Shown: positions 33,020-44,513, counted from the first letter of the stretch. The stretch: DNA of 64,000 nucleotides from Cymbomonas tetramitiformis (GCA_001247695.2 LGRX02035202.1:62001-126000); one strand, 5' to 3'. Notes: generated by a model from the sequence alone, not told the origin. Numbers and translations: made by a program.

Positions 33020-34828
33020 TGAACCAACAGCATCACAATCTGGAGGCAGGCTAATCTCAATCTCGTCAACTCTAGCCACGTTGAGAGTGACCGGGAGAGC
33101 CGGTGCCACTGTTACAGCGCCCAGGAGAGCCGGTACCACTGTATGACAAATCATGCGTTGAGCAAAATGAGAAAGTTGAGGATGTGCCGATGTCGTTGCA
33201 GTCAGGTGCATCGGGTGCAACCAGTCTGGTCCGGTGCTGGATTGAAGAAGAAGGTTCATCCCCGGTCCCCCCGCCCCAGGCGGGTGGCACGTAGACCGGC
33301 GATGGCGGAGCACCACCCGGCGAGGGCGGCACGATAACAATCGGAGCTGCCTCGGGTGGCTGCGAGGGACCCGGGTACCACGTCCAAAGGGTGCCGAGGT
33401 AACCCCCATGATCGTTTGGGTACCATCCCTCCGGGCGCCAGTAGAGCGCCGGCGGGACGGCTGTGGGCGTCAGCACACCAGCACCACCGACCTCGTCACC
33501 GGTGCGCTCGCTCTGTCGCTGATGATGCTTGCGCGGGGCGACTTCGTGAAGGCATGGCAGTCGCACACACAACAAACAGCAAGCAGACTGCGAGAGGTGT
33601 GAGGGCGGAGAACCCAAAACCCATCGGTGGTCTAATCGTCCACGATATCGCGCCGGAAACCATATGTACGAATTTACCTCCCATTTCCTGTATGCTAAAA
33701 ACTTCTCGGATACCGCTCACAGCTCAAATCATCATCATGGCTCCCTATGCATGTATGGTATAACTAATCAAATTCACATCGGATCGAGCGGGTACATGGT
33801 TGGATGGTTATATGTGTAAAATGTGTAGTGATAATAGCTTTATACGTCGTGTATGTATAGGTACTCGTATAGTCCTACGGGTGTCGTTAAGGCTACCTAC
33901 GAGTGTTAAGGAATCGGCGATTCGTAATCGTCGGGGTCCAAAATACGATTAATCGTGCGATCAATCGTGTGGATTTTGACGATTTGTCGGATCCATCCGG
34001 GAAGGGGGTTCGCATTGCGGACTTCAAACGCGTTTTGGGCATCCGCGTTTCTGCGGATGCTCAAGACAGCGACTAAAACTAACTTCATTACATACTTATA
34101 AAGTGTTGGAGAGAGTTGCACGCTGTTCGAACACTCACAAGTTTGAGACTGCAAAACGTTTGTTCCAATTGTCCCGTCTATAGCGGTACAATGATGAAAA
34201 CGTGCGGGGATCTTTACGCACGCGCTACTCATCATGTCCAATAAAAAAGTTCACTACGGAAAACACAATGAAAAGTATTATTACGAAGTTATACGTCTTA
34301 TAACTTCGGAATAATATCATAATCATAGGCTCACTGTAGCAGAAATATCAAGTTATTTCTTTGAAAGCGGTGCTTGGGACGCAACATCAGGCTGAAAAAA
34401 CACAGAAGGTGTGAGTCGCTTTTCCGACGTGGCACGTAGATTTAGTCGGCAGAGAGTCGTCTCTCTCGAAAGCCGTCAAAAACATCAGGCCTCCATTAGA
34501 TCGAAGGATGCACATTGCATGATGCGACGGTCAGACGACAAAAGATGCCATGTTTATAGGCCCATGTCAGGCCTTTCTACAACTCGTCGACTCCAAAAAC
34601 TCGGAAAAGTGGGAGCGTGACATGGTCCTGACATGCCCGTCGACCTACGTCGACCTACATCGTCCTAGCCAATCAGCGTGCTGCGATCAAACAATTAGTC
34701 AGACGACACACTTTCGCGTGACGTGACACCAATCCATAGAATCACCCTGAATCGCACTACCGGAATTCTCCGTCACCTCTCAAAAAATCGAAAATGTTAA
34801 TGTTTAAAAACTGGATGTTATGTGTTAC
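33020..34828. other. Spacer right of the chromovirus
   Basis: No recognised gene. The GC-rich part to about 33,620 contains the word gagagccggtaccactgt or a variant twice (33,090-33,140). A minus frame at 33,906-34,112 starts MKLVLVAVLS and could be a short secreted peptide (69 codons), but nothing else supports it. Confidence 0.35.
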
Positions 34829-34970
34829 AGTGATACCGTTGATCCTGCGGATTCCCCGTAAATCGGATGACCGCCCAATCACCTTGTCCGATCCGCTCCC
34901 GTTGGGTAGGAATGTCGAGAAAAAGAGCGGAAAGTAAGGCGAAGCAACAAGGCAGCACTCCAGCGTCAGA
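34829..34970 (+). repeat. Direct repeat, about 142 bp, copy 1
   Basis: Starts gtgataccgttgatcctgcg and runs through gaccgcccaatcaccttgtc and gaagcaacaaggcagcactc. It is over 90 percent alike by eye to 37,254-37,396, in the same orientation and 2.4 kb away. Copy 2 ends less than 100 bp past the stop of the tyrosine recombinase gene, so the pair may be part of the terminal structure of the DIRS-like element. Confidence 0.85.
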
Positions 34971-37253
34971 TCGGAGCCTGAGTTGGAGAACCCATTTTTA
35001 AGGGTGGGCGGGCAGGGAAGAAAAATTGCGTTAGGAAACGAAGAAGAAAGACGCAGCAATCGTCAGCAGGTAGGAAAAGTGAAGAATTTTCACCAATTTC
35101 CGACTTAAGAGCGACACTCTGCGACGGAAGCACTTCAAATTTGTCGCACCGTTTATTTTATTTGTCGCACCGTGCGACAAACTGTAATTATACCGTGCGA
35201 CAGAATGGTGCGACAGACATGAGCGCCACGCTCAATTCTGTCGTGAAAATTCACAGAAATCCACAAAATTCACAGAAAATTTTCAGATGACCTGATTTGC
35301 ATGGACAGAAAGCAGCCAGGATAACAAATTATGAAAAACAAATCGGACAAACGATTATTTTAATTGCATTCGGGGTGTGTTGAACGGAGGAATTAATTCG
35401 CGAAAATTCCTTTCAATAAAATCGCCACACAGAAAGAGAATCAGACCCCATCCCCACCCCATAATCGATGACGATGACGATGACACCCGAATGGTGTCAT
35501 GGCATAATGATGAGGTCAAACACGCTCGAGAGTTTTCCAGTGTCGGCTTTTGCAGAATCGTGCCCGTTTTTGCAAAATCTGTCCGTTTTTGCAGTGGTGA
35601 GTGTTCAAATGTCATTTGTTAAATATGCAATTTTAAGAATAACACGGAACGTTTCCCCCGCAGTGTGCCCCTGTCGAGCCAAAACAAGATTACTTCTTAA
35701 GATCATGTAGTAATCTAAGCAAGAATTTCCTATTGAATATTATCACATATTCCTACTAAGTTTATCGATACGCGCATCACGTAGAATGATACCCGCAATC
35801 GCAACTATTGGGGGTTTTAGAAACTCAAAATTCCGTTCGCTATACCCGGATGAACGCGCCAGCCTACAGTGAGATGTATGGTTGACTGGCGAGTCTGTCC
35901 AATTTATTTCGGAAAGATGACACACACCAGGTGCTATTTTTGCAAACAATTCCCTCACGCGATGCGCATGCTCGCTTGCAAGCGAGCGCGCGAATGAGGG
36001 AAGAAATCCTAGCGGAAACGTGGACGCAAATGACATCCGCGTTTCCGCCAGAGCTGTCAGTGCAGTGTCAGATGCTCAAAATATGTTGTATATGCATATG
36101 AGATAAGCGTGATAAAGCCATGCTGTGCATAATGCGTCGCTGCTGCGCGTGAGTCGAGTCAGCGGACTCGACGAATGACAAAATCATCCACCCCCTCTAA
36201 CGCGCCGCGTCCAGACTCCTAGAATCTGAACGGATCTTGCGCGCGCAAGAAATATGAGGTTCCTAACATACTTTAGAATGCATATGCAAAGTTACGTTGT
36301 GTTTGGTAGACGGGATTATACCAAACCCAACGGTCGCTGAAGAGTGACTTACGGGGCGCTCAGTTCAGCGGTCTTAGCAGTGAGGTGAAAGCGAACGGAT
36401 GCAAGCGGATTTTGTTTTCCTCGTATGAATATCTGGTTGGCCGCACATTCGACAGTGAGGTCGGACACGTCATCATATTAGTGATATGTGAATGGGAAAT
36501 ATGGTATGTAATTTTCATCGGATCGATGTAAAAATATCAGCGGACTGCGATAATCTGAATAATCGATCTACGGCAGTTGGAAGAGATTTTCATGACGCGA
36601 TCGTATTCATTTTCGCCAGCATGACATCATGGTAGGACTGCTGGCATGGATGAAAAACAGCATATATATCTTCGTGGTATAATTTTGAATTGGTAAACGC
36701 GTCTCTGGTTGTCGGTTACGAACGATCGGTCGAAACAATCGTTTGCGACACGACAAATAAAAGAACCAGTGCGACACAAATGAGGGGCTACCGTTCCGGG
36801 TAGGACTGCTGAGATGCTATCGTATCATGATTGGCCGGTAAAGCGCGAGCGCTCGACACAATCTGGGGTAGGACTGCTGACATGGGCAGAAAATTTTCGA
36901 AAATTTTCCAACGGCATAATTTTTGAGGGACAGCTCCTGCGGTGTGGCCTGTTGATGTCACTTTTTTCCAGGAAACCTGTTTCGCTCCTTTAAGGGAAAC
37001 GAAATGAAAAACAGCGTATTTCTGAAAAAGCTGCGAAGCGTCGTTAATATAAACGAATCTTTTGCGACACGACAAATAAAATAACCCGTGCGACACAAAT
37101 GAGGGGCTACCCTCTGCGACACTTGGACTTCGAAGCTGGAGGTGAACAGCCACTTCGTGATCCTTCATTTCCTCGATCCGGGGAGTGAGATCAGACGATC
37201 CGTCTCCTGAATGACGGTCATCATTGATGACGGAAGGAAAGTCGGCGATCAAC
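34971..37253. other. Segment between direct repeats
   Basis: No gene is supported. Two smaller repeats are visible. The cgacaaataaaa...gcgacacaaatgaggggctacc block occurs at about 36,750-36,793 and 37,064-37,110. A set of ttgtcgcaccgt/gtgcgaca words forms inverted pairs at about 35,138-35,210. The word gtaggactgctg recurs three times (about 36,631, 36,800 and 36,866). Confidence 0.5.
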
Positions 37254-37396
37254 AGTGATACTGTTGATCCTGCGGATTCCCCGTAAATCGGATGACCGCC
37301 CAGTCACCTTGTCCGATCCGCTCCCGTTGGGTAGGAGTGGCGAGAAAAAGAGCGGAAAGCGGTAAGGCGAAGCAACAAGGCACCACTCCAGCGTCG
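37254..37396 (+). repeat. Direct repeat, about 142 bp, copy 2
   Basis: Partner of 34,829-34,970. It differs by several substitutions and a 3-base insertion (cggaaagcggtaagg against cggaaagtaagg). Confidence 0.85.
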
Positions 37397-37488
37397 CCTC
37401 TCCGCCAACACTCACAACCCCCGCCTCTTGACGCCTTTCAACCCCAACTCTCAAACTCGAGCCAACAGAAATTTAATAATCAAATTAC

Positions 37489-38628
37489 TCATGCAAATAC
37501 CCGCACGAATAACTGTGCCGCATTCAGCTCCATGTATTCTTTCGTCGAGACTTTCTCTATCTTCCTTGAGGATGACATTCCCAAGACTTGCCACACTTTC
37601 ATATAATGTCTAGCAATCCTTTCTGTTTTCCAATATGCCTGTCCCATAACCTGTTGCAGGTCGGCTCCTTCAAGGAAAAGCTCAATTGCTCCTGCCGTCC
37701 GAATGCTGAAGAATGTTTCCCCATTGAACAACCCTGCTTTTTGCAACCAGCATTTGAGGTCTGAATTCATCTGTTTCCTGGAAATTGGACTATTCTCCAC
37801 TTTGCCAGACCTGACCGGCCTGAACAGGAATCCTTGTGCAAGGTTCAGACCCAAAATTTTCATCACTTGTAGGTAGTCTTCCAACGCTGAGATGGGGCAT
37901 TTAGATTTATCGGGGAGCCTTTTTATTCCGAAAACGTGTTCATCGCCCGAACGGAGTGTCTTCCCCCACTGGTAGTTGAAGAGAAAACCAGAGTTATCAG
38001 GGAATCTTATGATTCCTTCCACCCTTGTGGCGCCCAGCTCCGCCGGTCTCTTCAGAGCGTAAAGGTCCATCAGGATCATTGCCTTACATCTAAGAGTGAT
38101 GAACAAAAGTATCCAATCTTGTGTCGAGGCAAAACCAGCTGCCTCTGCGTTCATGTGAATCACTAGCTTGTCGATCGTGCAACTGAAAAGTGGTGTTGCC
38201 TGATTTGGGGTGATTCTCACTTGCAATTGTTCGTTCCTGGTCATTGTTTCGTAGACCTTGACCACTCTACCCGTGCACGGGTTGTCCGACCCACACCTTC
38301 CGAAATCCTGGAAGGCGCTAGAAAGTCTGCCGATAAGGGAATTCACCGAACTTGCGGCTTGTCTGACTGGGCAATTACACCCTCCCAGTTGAGGACACGT
38401 GGCCGAATGCACGTTAGTCTTACCGAACTGTTCCAAGTAAATAAGATACCATAAGATGTGTTGTGCCGTACACGAATCCAATGATTCTGGTGGGGTTATG
38501 CAAGCCAGGAATTCCCCAAGGGCCCGCAAATTCCGGAGTTTGGCCGATTGGTACACATTCCGGGCCCTTGCTTCCTGAAGCTCCTTCGTTCTTAGCTGTA
38601 TGGCGGCCCAGTCAGGGGCTTTTCTCAA
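37489..38628 (-). CDS. Tyrosine recombinase of DIRS-like element
   Basis: The enzyme would integrate the element's DNA copy by site-specific recombination. The frame of 379 codons opens after a stop near 38,648 and has no ATG in its N-terminal third, so a start may have been lost or it is the distal part of a longer protein. Catalytic-domain residues: Arg194 in LKRPAELGA, Arg310 in FFSIRTAGAIEL (the HxxR box with Phe in place of His), Trp333 in AYWKTERIARHYM and the nucleophile Tyr342. A putative zinc-binding cluster, CPQLGGCNC, lies at 78-86. The ending (YMELNAAQLFVRVFA) resembles the C-termini of DIRS and Ngaro recombinases. No stop or frameshift breaks it. The downstream flank is direct-repeat copy 2. 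Confidence 0.8.
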   Translation of the reverse strand: MRKAPDWAAIQLRTKELQEARARNVYQSAKLRNLRALGEFLACITPPESLDSCTAQHILWYLIYLEQFGKTNVHSATCPQLGGCNCPVRQAASSVNSLIGRLSSAFQDFGRCGSDNPCTGRVVKVYETMTRNEQLQVRITPNQATPLFSCTIDKLVIHMNAEAAGFASTQDWILLFITLRCKAMILMDLYALKRPAELGATRVEGIIRFPDNSGFLFNYQWGKTLRSGDEHVFGIKRLPDKSKCPISALEDYLQVMKILGLNLAQGFLFRPVRSGKVENSPISRKQMNSDLKCWLQKAGLFNGETFFSIRTAGAIELFLEGADLQQVMGQAYWKTERIARHYMKVWQVLGMSSSRKIEKVSTKEYMELNAAQLFVRVFA

Positions 38629-38969
38629 CAGGCTCTTGCTACCACCCTGTCAACCTCAAATTGTCCCCCTTCCCCGAAAGTTACCGGTGTTCACAACAAT
38701 ATATTATCCAAGACAACGGATTACTCTGGGAGGTTATTAAAATATCACATGATTTTTGTTTTTTTGAAATACGAAGTATTCTTAACCCTTAAGCCGGTGG
38801 TTAGAATTCGAGGGGTTTCTATATGTGGTGTGATAATGGATTGTTGCGATGTATGCTTAGTCACTAAATGCCCGTTTGCTCTACCAATTATTGCATACCT
38901 ATATTATCAACCATTTGCGACACTACATGTCGATATATGTCGAATATATCCACTCTTATATGCGCACAT
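38629..38969. other. Short spacer between recombinase and CACTA-like element
   Basis: No gene. At about 38,782-38,799 the word tcttaacccttaagccgg is the exact reverse complement of ccggcttaagggttaaga at about 54,743-54,760, on the other side of the CACTA-like element. Bases 38,967-38,969 (cat) are the left target duplication. Confidence 0.5.
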
Positions 38970-39090
38970 CACTTGAACAAGGATTCTGACTAAAAAACAC
39001 TAAAAATTCCTAAAGTTCCCTAAAAATTCATTGAAGCCCCTAAAAGCCCCTAAATCCTGGGTAAATAGGATTTAGGGGCTTTTAGGGGCT
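38970..39090 (+). repeat. Left terminus with telomere-like CCCTAAA repeats and hairpin
   Basis: After CACTTGAACAA the sequence contains cctaaag, ccctaaaa, cccctaaaa and cccctaaat. From about 39,036 to 39,090, agcccctaaaagcccctaaa and tttaggggcttttaggggct are perfect inverted arms separated by tcctgggtaaatagga. Such subterminal repeats are typical transposase-binding regions. Confidence 0.85.
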
Positions 39091-39431
39091 GGTTTGCCCT
39101 GTGGAAACCGCTGAAGTCTGAAAATGATGGCGAGAATCTAACATCGAGAGCCTAAAAAGTGTGTATAAATTTTGAGAGGGCCTAAGCGAGTAGGGAACGC
39201 TGAATATAATTTCTGAGAAAGCCATGCCGAGGGGTATAAATTGCGAGAACGTCTTTGAACGCGTACTTGTCGCGACAATATGACAATATGACTGATGACA
39301 AGAGGAAAGGTTACTTACATTCGAACGGTTTTTCGGAAATTTGGCAGTCTTCGCTCTAAGGAAGAAGAGTTTGACCTGGGAGAGTTTGAAAACTCTTCTT
39401 CCTACGGGATATTTTAATTATTTTTAAAAAT

Positions 39432-40797
39432 ATGGATAACCTACAAAAGCGTCAGAAACTCGAGCAGGTTAGTCTTTTTTTTTCTTCTAAGAAGGGATAG
39501 CTCACGCGCGTACGTATTGCGTGTGGACTGGGTGGGGAATTGCTCGCTCTTTGATTTGGTAAGTTTGTTTTCACGTTTTTTGAGAATCCTTGCTTTATGG
39601 TTTTGGGGCAGGGAAACACGATAAGGGGCCCACGCGGGGTTGCCCTGCATGGGCGCGCTGTACAGTGTGGGCCTGAAGGTACAGCGCTGGAGGTAAGGGG
39701 GTTAGATCCCTTGAGGTTCTAGCGCTCGGGCGTGGCGCCCTCCTTGCGGCCTACAATCTAGGCTTGAAAGCCGTTAGCATATTTTTTATCTACATATGCC
39801 TTTGTTTGTTGCATAGCTTTCATTGAGGTACTTGAATGTATTTAGGTTATCCGCTCTAGGTTAATGTGTTCTTGATCGCGCATTAAACCTTTCCCAAAAA
39901 AGTGCATGCACAAACTGATACTGTCTTTTTTTTGTATTTTCAGGGGGTTGCTCCGGCGCGAGGACTGATGAGCGTGGGTAGCACGCGCCCTGCAAGAGCG
40001 CTCGAGGTATGCCTCTCTTATTCCTTCTAAATTCTCCCTGCCCCTCACCCCCTCAGCGCCTAACCTTCACCCCCCCTCACTGTACGTATCGATTTGCGTG
40101 CGTTATTAGATAGTTTCTCTGTTGACTGGCGGACCACAGTTCTCTGATACTGTGGTCCGCGAGTCTTCGAAACTTTAGAGTTTCCGTTCGGGTGGCGGCG
40201 GCGGCCTTCCGTCACTATTTGCTGGCTAACCTCACAGCATCCATCACCGTCGCTATTTGCTGGCTAACCTCACAGCATCCATCACCGTCACTATTTGCTG
40301 GCTAACCTCACAGCATCCATCACCGTCGCTATTTGCTGGCTAACCTCTCAGTATCCATCACCGGATTTGTTGTCATCCATCATCGCTAGTGTACAACCCT
40401 CCCATGTACCCTATGCACCCATGTACCCTATGTGTGATTCGCAGGCGAGTCGTACAGCGGTGACAGTGCCCGCTGCTGCCGGAGCCGCTGGGAATCCAGC
40501 AGCTGCTGCCGGAGCAGCTGCTGCGGCAGCTGGGGGTGTGAATCCCCAGTCCACGGAGAACCAGGCGCACCAAGACCCGGTAGGGCCCAGGCCTTCTTAT
40601 TCCTCGCTTGCTTGCCCACCCTCCCCCTTGCTTTCAGGCCCGAGCCCACCCAAGATGCATGGCGGAGCGCACCTCTCCACCATCTGCCATCCCCAGCATG
40701 CTGTGTTGTGGCGGGAAGAGCTTGGTCTGGAAGCTGAGGAAGTTAGGAGTGATACCCCTCGTGTGCCGCAGCACCACATCTAGAGCCATAACTGCCT
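39432..40797 (+). CDS. Alanine-rich multi-exon gene of CACTA-like element (model)
   Basis: Exon model: 39,432-39,467 (ATG, 12 codons, donor GTTAGT), 39,944-40,006 (acceptor after a T-rich tract and CAG, donor GTATGC), 40,445-40,579 (acceptor TTCGCAG, donor GTAGGG) and 40,638 onward (acceptor TTGCTTTCAG). All junctions except possibly the last are phase 0. Exon 3 encodes an Ala/Gly run (AAAAGAAAAAAGGV) and TENQAHQDP. Exon 4 is Arg/Ser/Pro-rich with a MLCCGGKSLVWKLRKLG stretch. Exons 3 and 4 are duplicated 598 bp downstream, and further exons may lie in the minisatellites beyond, so the 3' end is not known. Its position next to the left terminus resembles TnpA-type DNA-binding genes of CACTA elements, but no domain proves this. 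Splice sites are by eye. Confidence 0.4.
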
Positions 40798-41409
40798 CAA
40801 ACACGGGCGGTCCTATTTGCTGGCTAACCTCACAGCATCCATCGCCGTCGCTATTTGCTGGCTAACCTCACAGCATCCATCACTGTCGCTATTTGCTGGC
40901 TAACCTCACAGCATCCATCACCGTCGCTATTTGCTGGCTACCCTCACAGCATCCATCACCGGATTTGTTGTCATCCATCATCGCTAGTGTACAACCCTCC
41001 CATGTACCCTATGCACCCATGTACCCTATGTGTGATTCGCAGGCGAGTCGTACAGCGGTGACAGTGCCCGCTGCTGCCGGAGCCGCTGGGAATCCAGCAG
41101 CTGCTGCCGGAGCAGCTGCTGCGGCAGCTGGGGGTGTGAATCCCCAGTCCACGGAGAACCAGGCGCACCAAGACCCGGTAGGGCCCAGGCCTTCTTATTC
41201 CTCGCTTGCTTGCCCACCCTCCCCCTTGCTTTCAGGCCCGAGCCCACCCAAGATGCATGGCGGAGCGCACCTCTCCACCATCTGCCATCCCCAGCATGCT
41301 GTGTTGTGGCGGGAAGAGCTTGGTCTGGAAGCTGAGGAAGTTAGGAGTGATACCCCTCGTGTGCCGCAGCACCACATCTAGAGCCATAACTGCCTCAAAC
41401 ACGGGCGGT
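40203..41409 (+). repeat. 598-bp tandem duplication with 38-bp minisatellite
   Basis: The block from about 40,215 recurs at 40,813, shifted by 598 bp, almost without differences. Each copy starts with four units of a 38-bp repeat (ctatttgctggctaacctca at 40,215, 40,253, 40,291, 40,329 and at 40,813, 40,851, 40,889, 40,927). Each then contains exons 3 and 4 of the Ala-rich gene. The near-identity means the duplication is recent. Confidence 0.95.
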
Positions 41410-41706
41410 TGTCGATTGCCGCATCCCGGAACTTCACCCCTCACCTGAGTAGCGCTGCGAGCTGTGCAAAACTATTGCACAGCTGTCAGCACGCACTCCC
41501 TTCAACATGAACCCATTCACTCCCGTCGTATTCAGCCCACTCCCTCCCTTCATCACCCCCTTACTCACTCCCTTCATCATCCCCCAACTCCCTCCCTTCA
41601 TCATGTGGTGTGGTGGACATTCATTCATCCGACTTGCAGCCAATGCTTGCGTGTGTTACCCACAGGCATGTCTTCTGGCTCGTCGCTCGTTTCCCCTCAT
41701 CCCCTC
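41410..41706. other. Junction with a first copy of the 100-bp unit
   Basis: Contains one copy of the unit that is later tandemly repeated (gtggacattcattcatccga at about 41,611) and a series of cactcccttcatcacc words. No separate gene is supported. Confidence 0.5.
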
Positions 41707-42573
41707 ATACTGGTGCACAAAGCTCATGGGCGGGACAAAGTGTCGTGGGAGGGAGAGAGGGTGGATATGGTGGGGTGGATACGGTTGTGTGGTGCCCACA
41801 TGATTGAGCCAATTCTGCACCCCTTGGTTCGCGCCATACTCGTGCAGAATGCTCATGGGCGGGACAAAGTGTCGTGGGAGGGAGAGGGTGGATATGGTGG
41901 GGTGGACAAGGTTGGGTGGTGCCCACAGGTTTGAGCCAATTCTGCACCCCTTGGTTCGCGCCATACTCGTGCAGAATGCTCATGGGCGGGACAAAGTGTC
42001 GTGGGAGGGAGAGGGTGGATATGGTGGGGTGGACAAGGTTGGGTGGTGCCCACAGGTTTGAGCCAATTCTGCACCCCTTGGTTCGCGCCATACTGGTGCA
42101 GAAAGCTCCCGGGCGGGACGGGCAACGAGTGGAAGAGGGAACTGGAGGGTGGATATATAGGTTCCGGTGGTGCCCACAGGTTTGAGCCAATTCTGCACCC
42201 CTTGGTTCGCGCCATACTCGTGCAGAATGCTCATGGGCGGGACAAAGTGTCGTGGGAGGGAGAGGGTGGATATGGTGGGGTGGACAAGGTTGGGTGGTGC
42301 CCACAGGTTTGAGCCAATTCTGCACCCCTTGGTTCGCGCCATACTGGTGCAGAAAGCTCCCGGGCGGGACGGGCAACGAGTGGAAGAGGGAACTGGAGGG
42401 TGGATAGATAGGTTCCGGTGGTGCCCACAGGTTTGAGCCAATTCTGCACCCCTTGGTTCGCGCCATACTCGTGCAGAATGCTCCCGGGCGGGACGGGCAA
42501 CGAGTGGAAGAGGGGACTGGAGGGTGGATAGATAGGTTCCGGTGGTGCCCACATGATTGAGCCAATTCTGGTG
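41707..42573 (+). repeat. 126-bp minisatellite, about seven units
   Basis: gagccaattctgcacccctt recurs at about 126-bp intervals from 41,806 to 42,435. Two unit types alternate: one with gcgggacaaagtgtcgtggg and ggtggatatggtgggg, and one with cgggcgggacgggcaacgag and ggaactggaggg. Long open frames on both strands (up to 292 codons on the minus strand) result from the unit being a multiple of three. Confidence 0.95.
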
Positions 42574-42953
42574 TGGTGGACATTCATTCATCCGACTTGC
42601 AGCCAATGCTTGCGTGTGTTACCCACAGGCATGTCTTCTGGCTCGTCGCTCTCCCCACCCTTCATCATGGGTGCGGTGGACATTCATTCATCCGACTTGC
42701 AGCCAATGCTTGCGTGTGTTACCCACAGGCATGTCTTCTGGCTCGTCGCTCTCCCCACCCTTCATCATGGGTGCGGTGGACATTCATTCATCCGACTTGC
42801 AGCCAATGCTTGCGTGTGTTACCCACAGGCATGTCTTCTGGCTCGTCGCTCTCCCCACCCTTCATCATGGGTGCGGTGGACATTCATTCATCCGACTTGC
42901 AGCCAATGCTTGCGTGTGTTACCCACAGGCATGTCTTCTGGCTCGTCAATCAT
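42574..42953 (+). repeat. 100-bp minisatellite, four units
   Basis: gtggacattcattcatccga begins units at 42,576, 42,676, 42,776 and 42,876, all nearly identical, with a fifth, isolated unit at about 41,611. Each unit contains the acceptor-like words acttgcag and gttacccacag followed by gcatgtcttctggctcgtc, so it could be an array of duplicated mini-exons. Confidence 0.95.
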
Positions 42954-43155
42954 TTCCCCTCATCCCCTCATAGCTGCGTCTCATTCCTCATGCTTGCCCA
43001 TCACCCCCTCTTCCGTCCGGGGGTCCGTTGTCCGACTGTTTCTCACCGTATATTTGGTGTTCTCTGTGCCGTAGCTTGCACACCCAAACCCACAAGCAAA
43101 TCCAAATTCCTCAAGATCAGCTAGGCGCCGATCTGCACACCGCCAGCGAAAGGCG

Positions 43156-44274
43156 ATGCTTTCCCAGGCGGCAGCGCAAGATATTCATGCCGCACCCCAC
43201 CACCACCTCAACACACCTCTGCAGTTTCCTGGTTTCCATCACGACCTATCGGTGGAATCCCTTTCAAAACGGTTTCTGAGTGGAGATCCGGATGCATGCC
43301 TCAGCAATCTTGACAAAATTGCTAAACAGTGTGGAGTGCCAAGAGTCTCACGCCAGCAAGTAGTCACGTACCGCGCTCCTCAGGACAGCCAAGCTACAGG
43401 ACAAGGCTCCTACGGAAGCGTCCTTCTACACTGCACCCTTGACAAAACCGAGAGGGCCGTTCTGAAGGACTTCACCGACCCTGCCCTCCACCGTCGCCTG
43501 CGGCACTGTGCGGTGGAGTTGTATATGAACACCGTGGCCCATTTCGCGGCTCCCACAACCGTCGTTCCCTGTTTAGGATACGGAGCCCAAATTTGTCCTG
43601 ATCACTCCGCGTTCCTCGTCATGAAATATGGCGGGGAGACCCTCGCCGATTTCCTTACTTCCCGCGGATCAGGCATACCAATCCAGGCGATGCGCCATCT
43701 GGTCATCGATTTGTTTCGCGGCATTTCAGACCTCCATGCCGCGGGAATCGTGCACGGGGACCTGAAAGGTAACAACGTGCTTGTGCAAGAAAATCTGCCC
43801 GATGTTGGTGGACACAGTCTCAAACTCATAGACTTTGGGTTGGCCCGTTTCCACCGCACCGATTCAATGGCACCGCTTCCCCCAGTAAGCTTGCCTTCCG
43901 CAACATGGCAGCCCTCTCATACAGCTCCAGAGTCATCATTTGCAAACAAAACCACTCACAGCGACATCTGGGCGTGTGGCGGGCTCGCTATGCAAATACT
44001 CATGGCCAGTCGCCTTTCCTGGAAGGACATGCTGCAGTTGGCTAACAGCCAGCTTGACAACAACAGAAAATTTTCGCCTTGGAAAGAAGATAGTAGAGTT
44101 TCCAAACAGCTCACCATGCTCGTGAATTCGTGTTTCGACTTCAATCCTGCAAAAAGACCGGCTGCCTCCAAGTTACACTCAACGTTCAGCGCCTCTCGGA
44201 TACAAAAGTGTTCTGTGGGGAAAGGAGTCGATCCCCACGAGCGTTTAGTCCCTGGACATTTTAACCCTCTGTAA
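43156..44274 (+). CDS. Serine/threonine protein kinase, intact, CACTA cargo
   Basis: A single 372-codon frame from ATG 43,156 to TAA, with a complete kinase domain. Gly-rich loop GQGSYGSV is at 82-89, ATP-binding Lys104 in AVLKDF, and candidate helix-C Glu121. The catalytic loop is HGDLKGNN at 200-207 (HGD instead of HRD, Asp202 as base), Mg-binding DFG at 226-228, an APE-like TAPES at 256-260, then SDIWACGG at 269-276. The loop Lys204 predicts Ser/Thr specificity. The first 75 residues are His- and Ser-rich with no known domain; the end is short and polar. There is no signal peptide or membrane segment. The substrate is unknown. It starts 200 bp after the minisatellites and is followed 220 bp later by the hydrolase frame, on the same strand. 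Conservation of all key residues suggests recent or ongoing selection. Confidence 0.9.
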   Translation: MLSQAAAQDIHAAPHHHLNTPLQFPGFHHDLSVESLSKRFLSGDPDACLSNLDKIAKQCGVPRVSRQQVVTYRAPQDSQATGQGSYGSVLLHCTLDKTERAVLKDFTDPALHRRLRHCAVELYMNTVAHFAAPTTVVPCLGYGAQICPDHSAFLVMKYGGETLADFLTSRGSGIPIQAMRHLVIDLFRGISDLHAAGIVHGDLKGNNVLVQENLPDVGGHSLKLIDFGLARFHRTDSMAPLPPVSLPSATWQPSHTAPESSFANKTTHSDIWACGGLAMQILMASRLSWKDMLQLANSQLDNNRKFSPWKEDSRVSKQLTMLVNSCFDFNPAKRPAASKLHSTFSASRIQKCSVGKGVDPHERLVPGHFNPL

Positions 44275-44513
44275 ATAATAATCAGTGTGTGTAGCGCGGT
44301 AGTTTGTAATAATAAGTGTCCCTGTATACAATATATTACCGTCTGGCCGAAAGTCTTGGTTGTGGTAATGCCCGTGTTGTGAGCAACTGTTGATTAAAGT
44401 GTGGTCATAGTCACTCTGTGCAATGTTCTGCGTGGTGCGTGTTCTCGTATTTGGTACAGATAACCCATAGCCGATAACCTTACTGGTTACACAACTTGGG
44501 TTCTGCTGGTCAG

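Noticed and set aside
33906..34241. Minus-strand ORF with a signal-peptide-like MKLVLVAVLS start
   Set aside because: Short, no homology, no neighbouring exon; mentioned only within the spacer entry.
40295..41381. Two identical 162-codon ORFs as separate genes
   Set aside because: They start inside the 38-bp minisatellite and read through a good 58-bp GT-AG intron; the spliced model with duplicated exons explains the region better.
41705..42606. Minus-strand frames of 208 and 292 codons
   Set aside because: The unit of the minisatellite is 126 bp, a multiple of three, so any stop-free frame is propagated. The plus strand carries the genes of the element.
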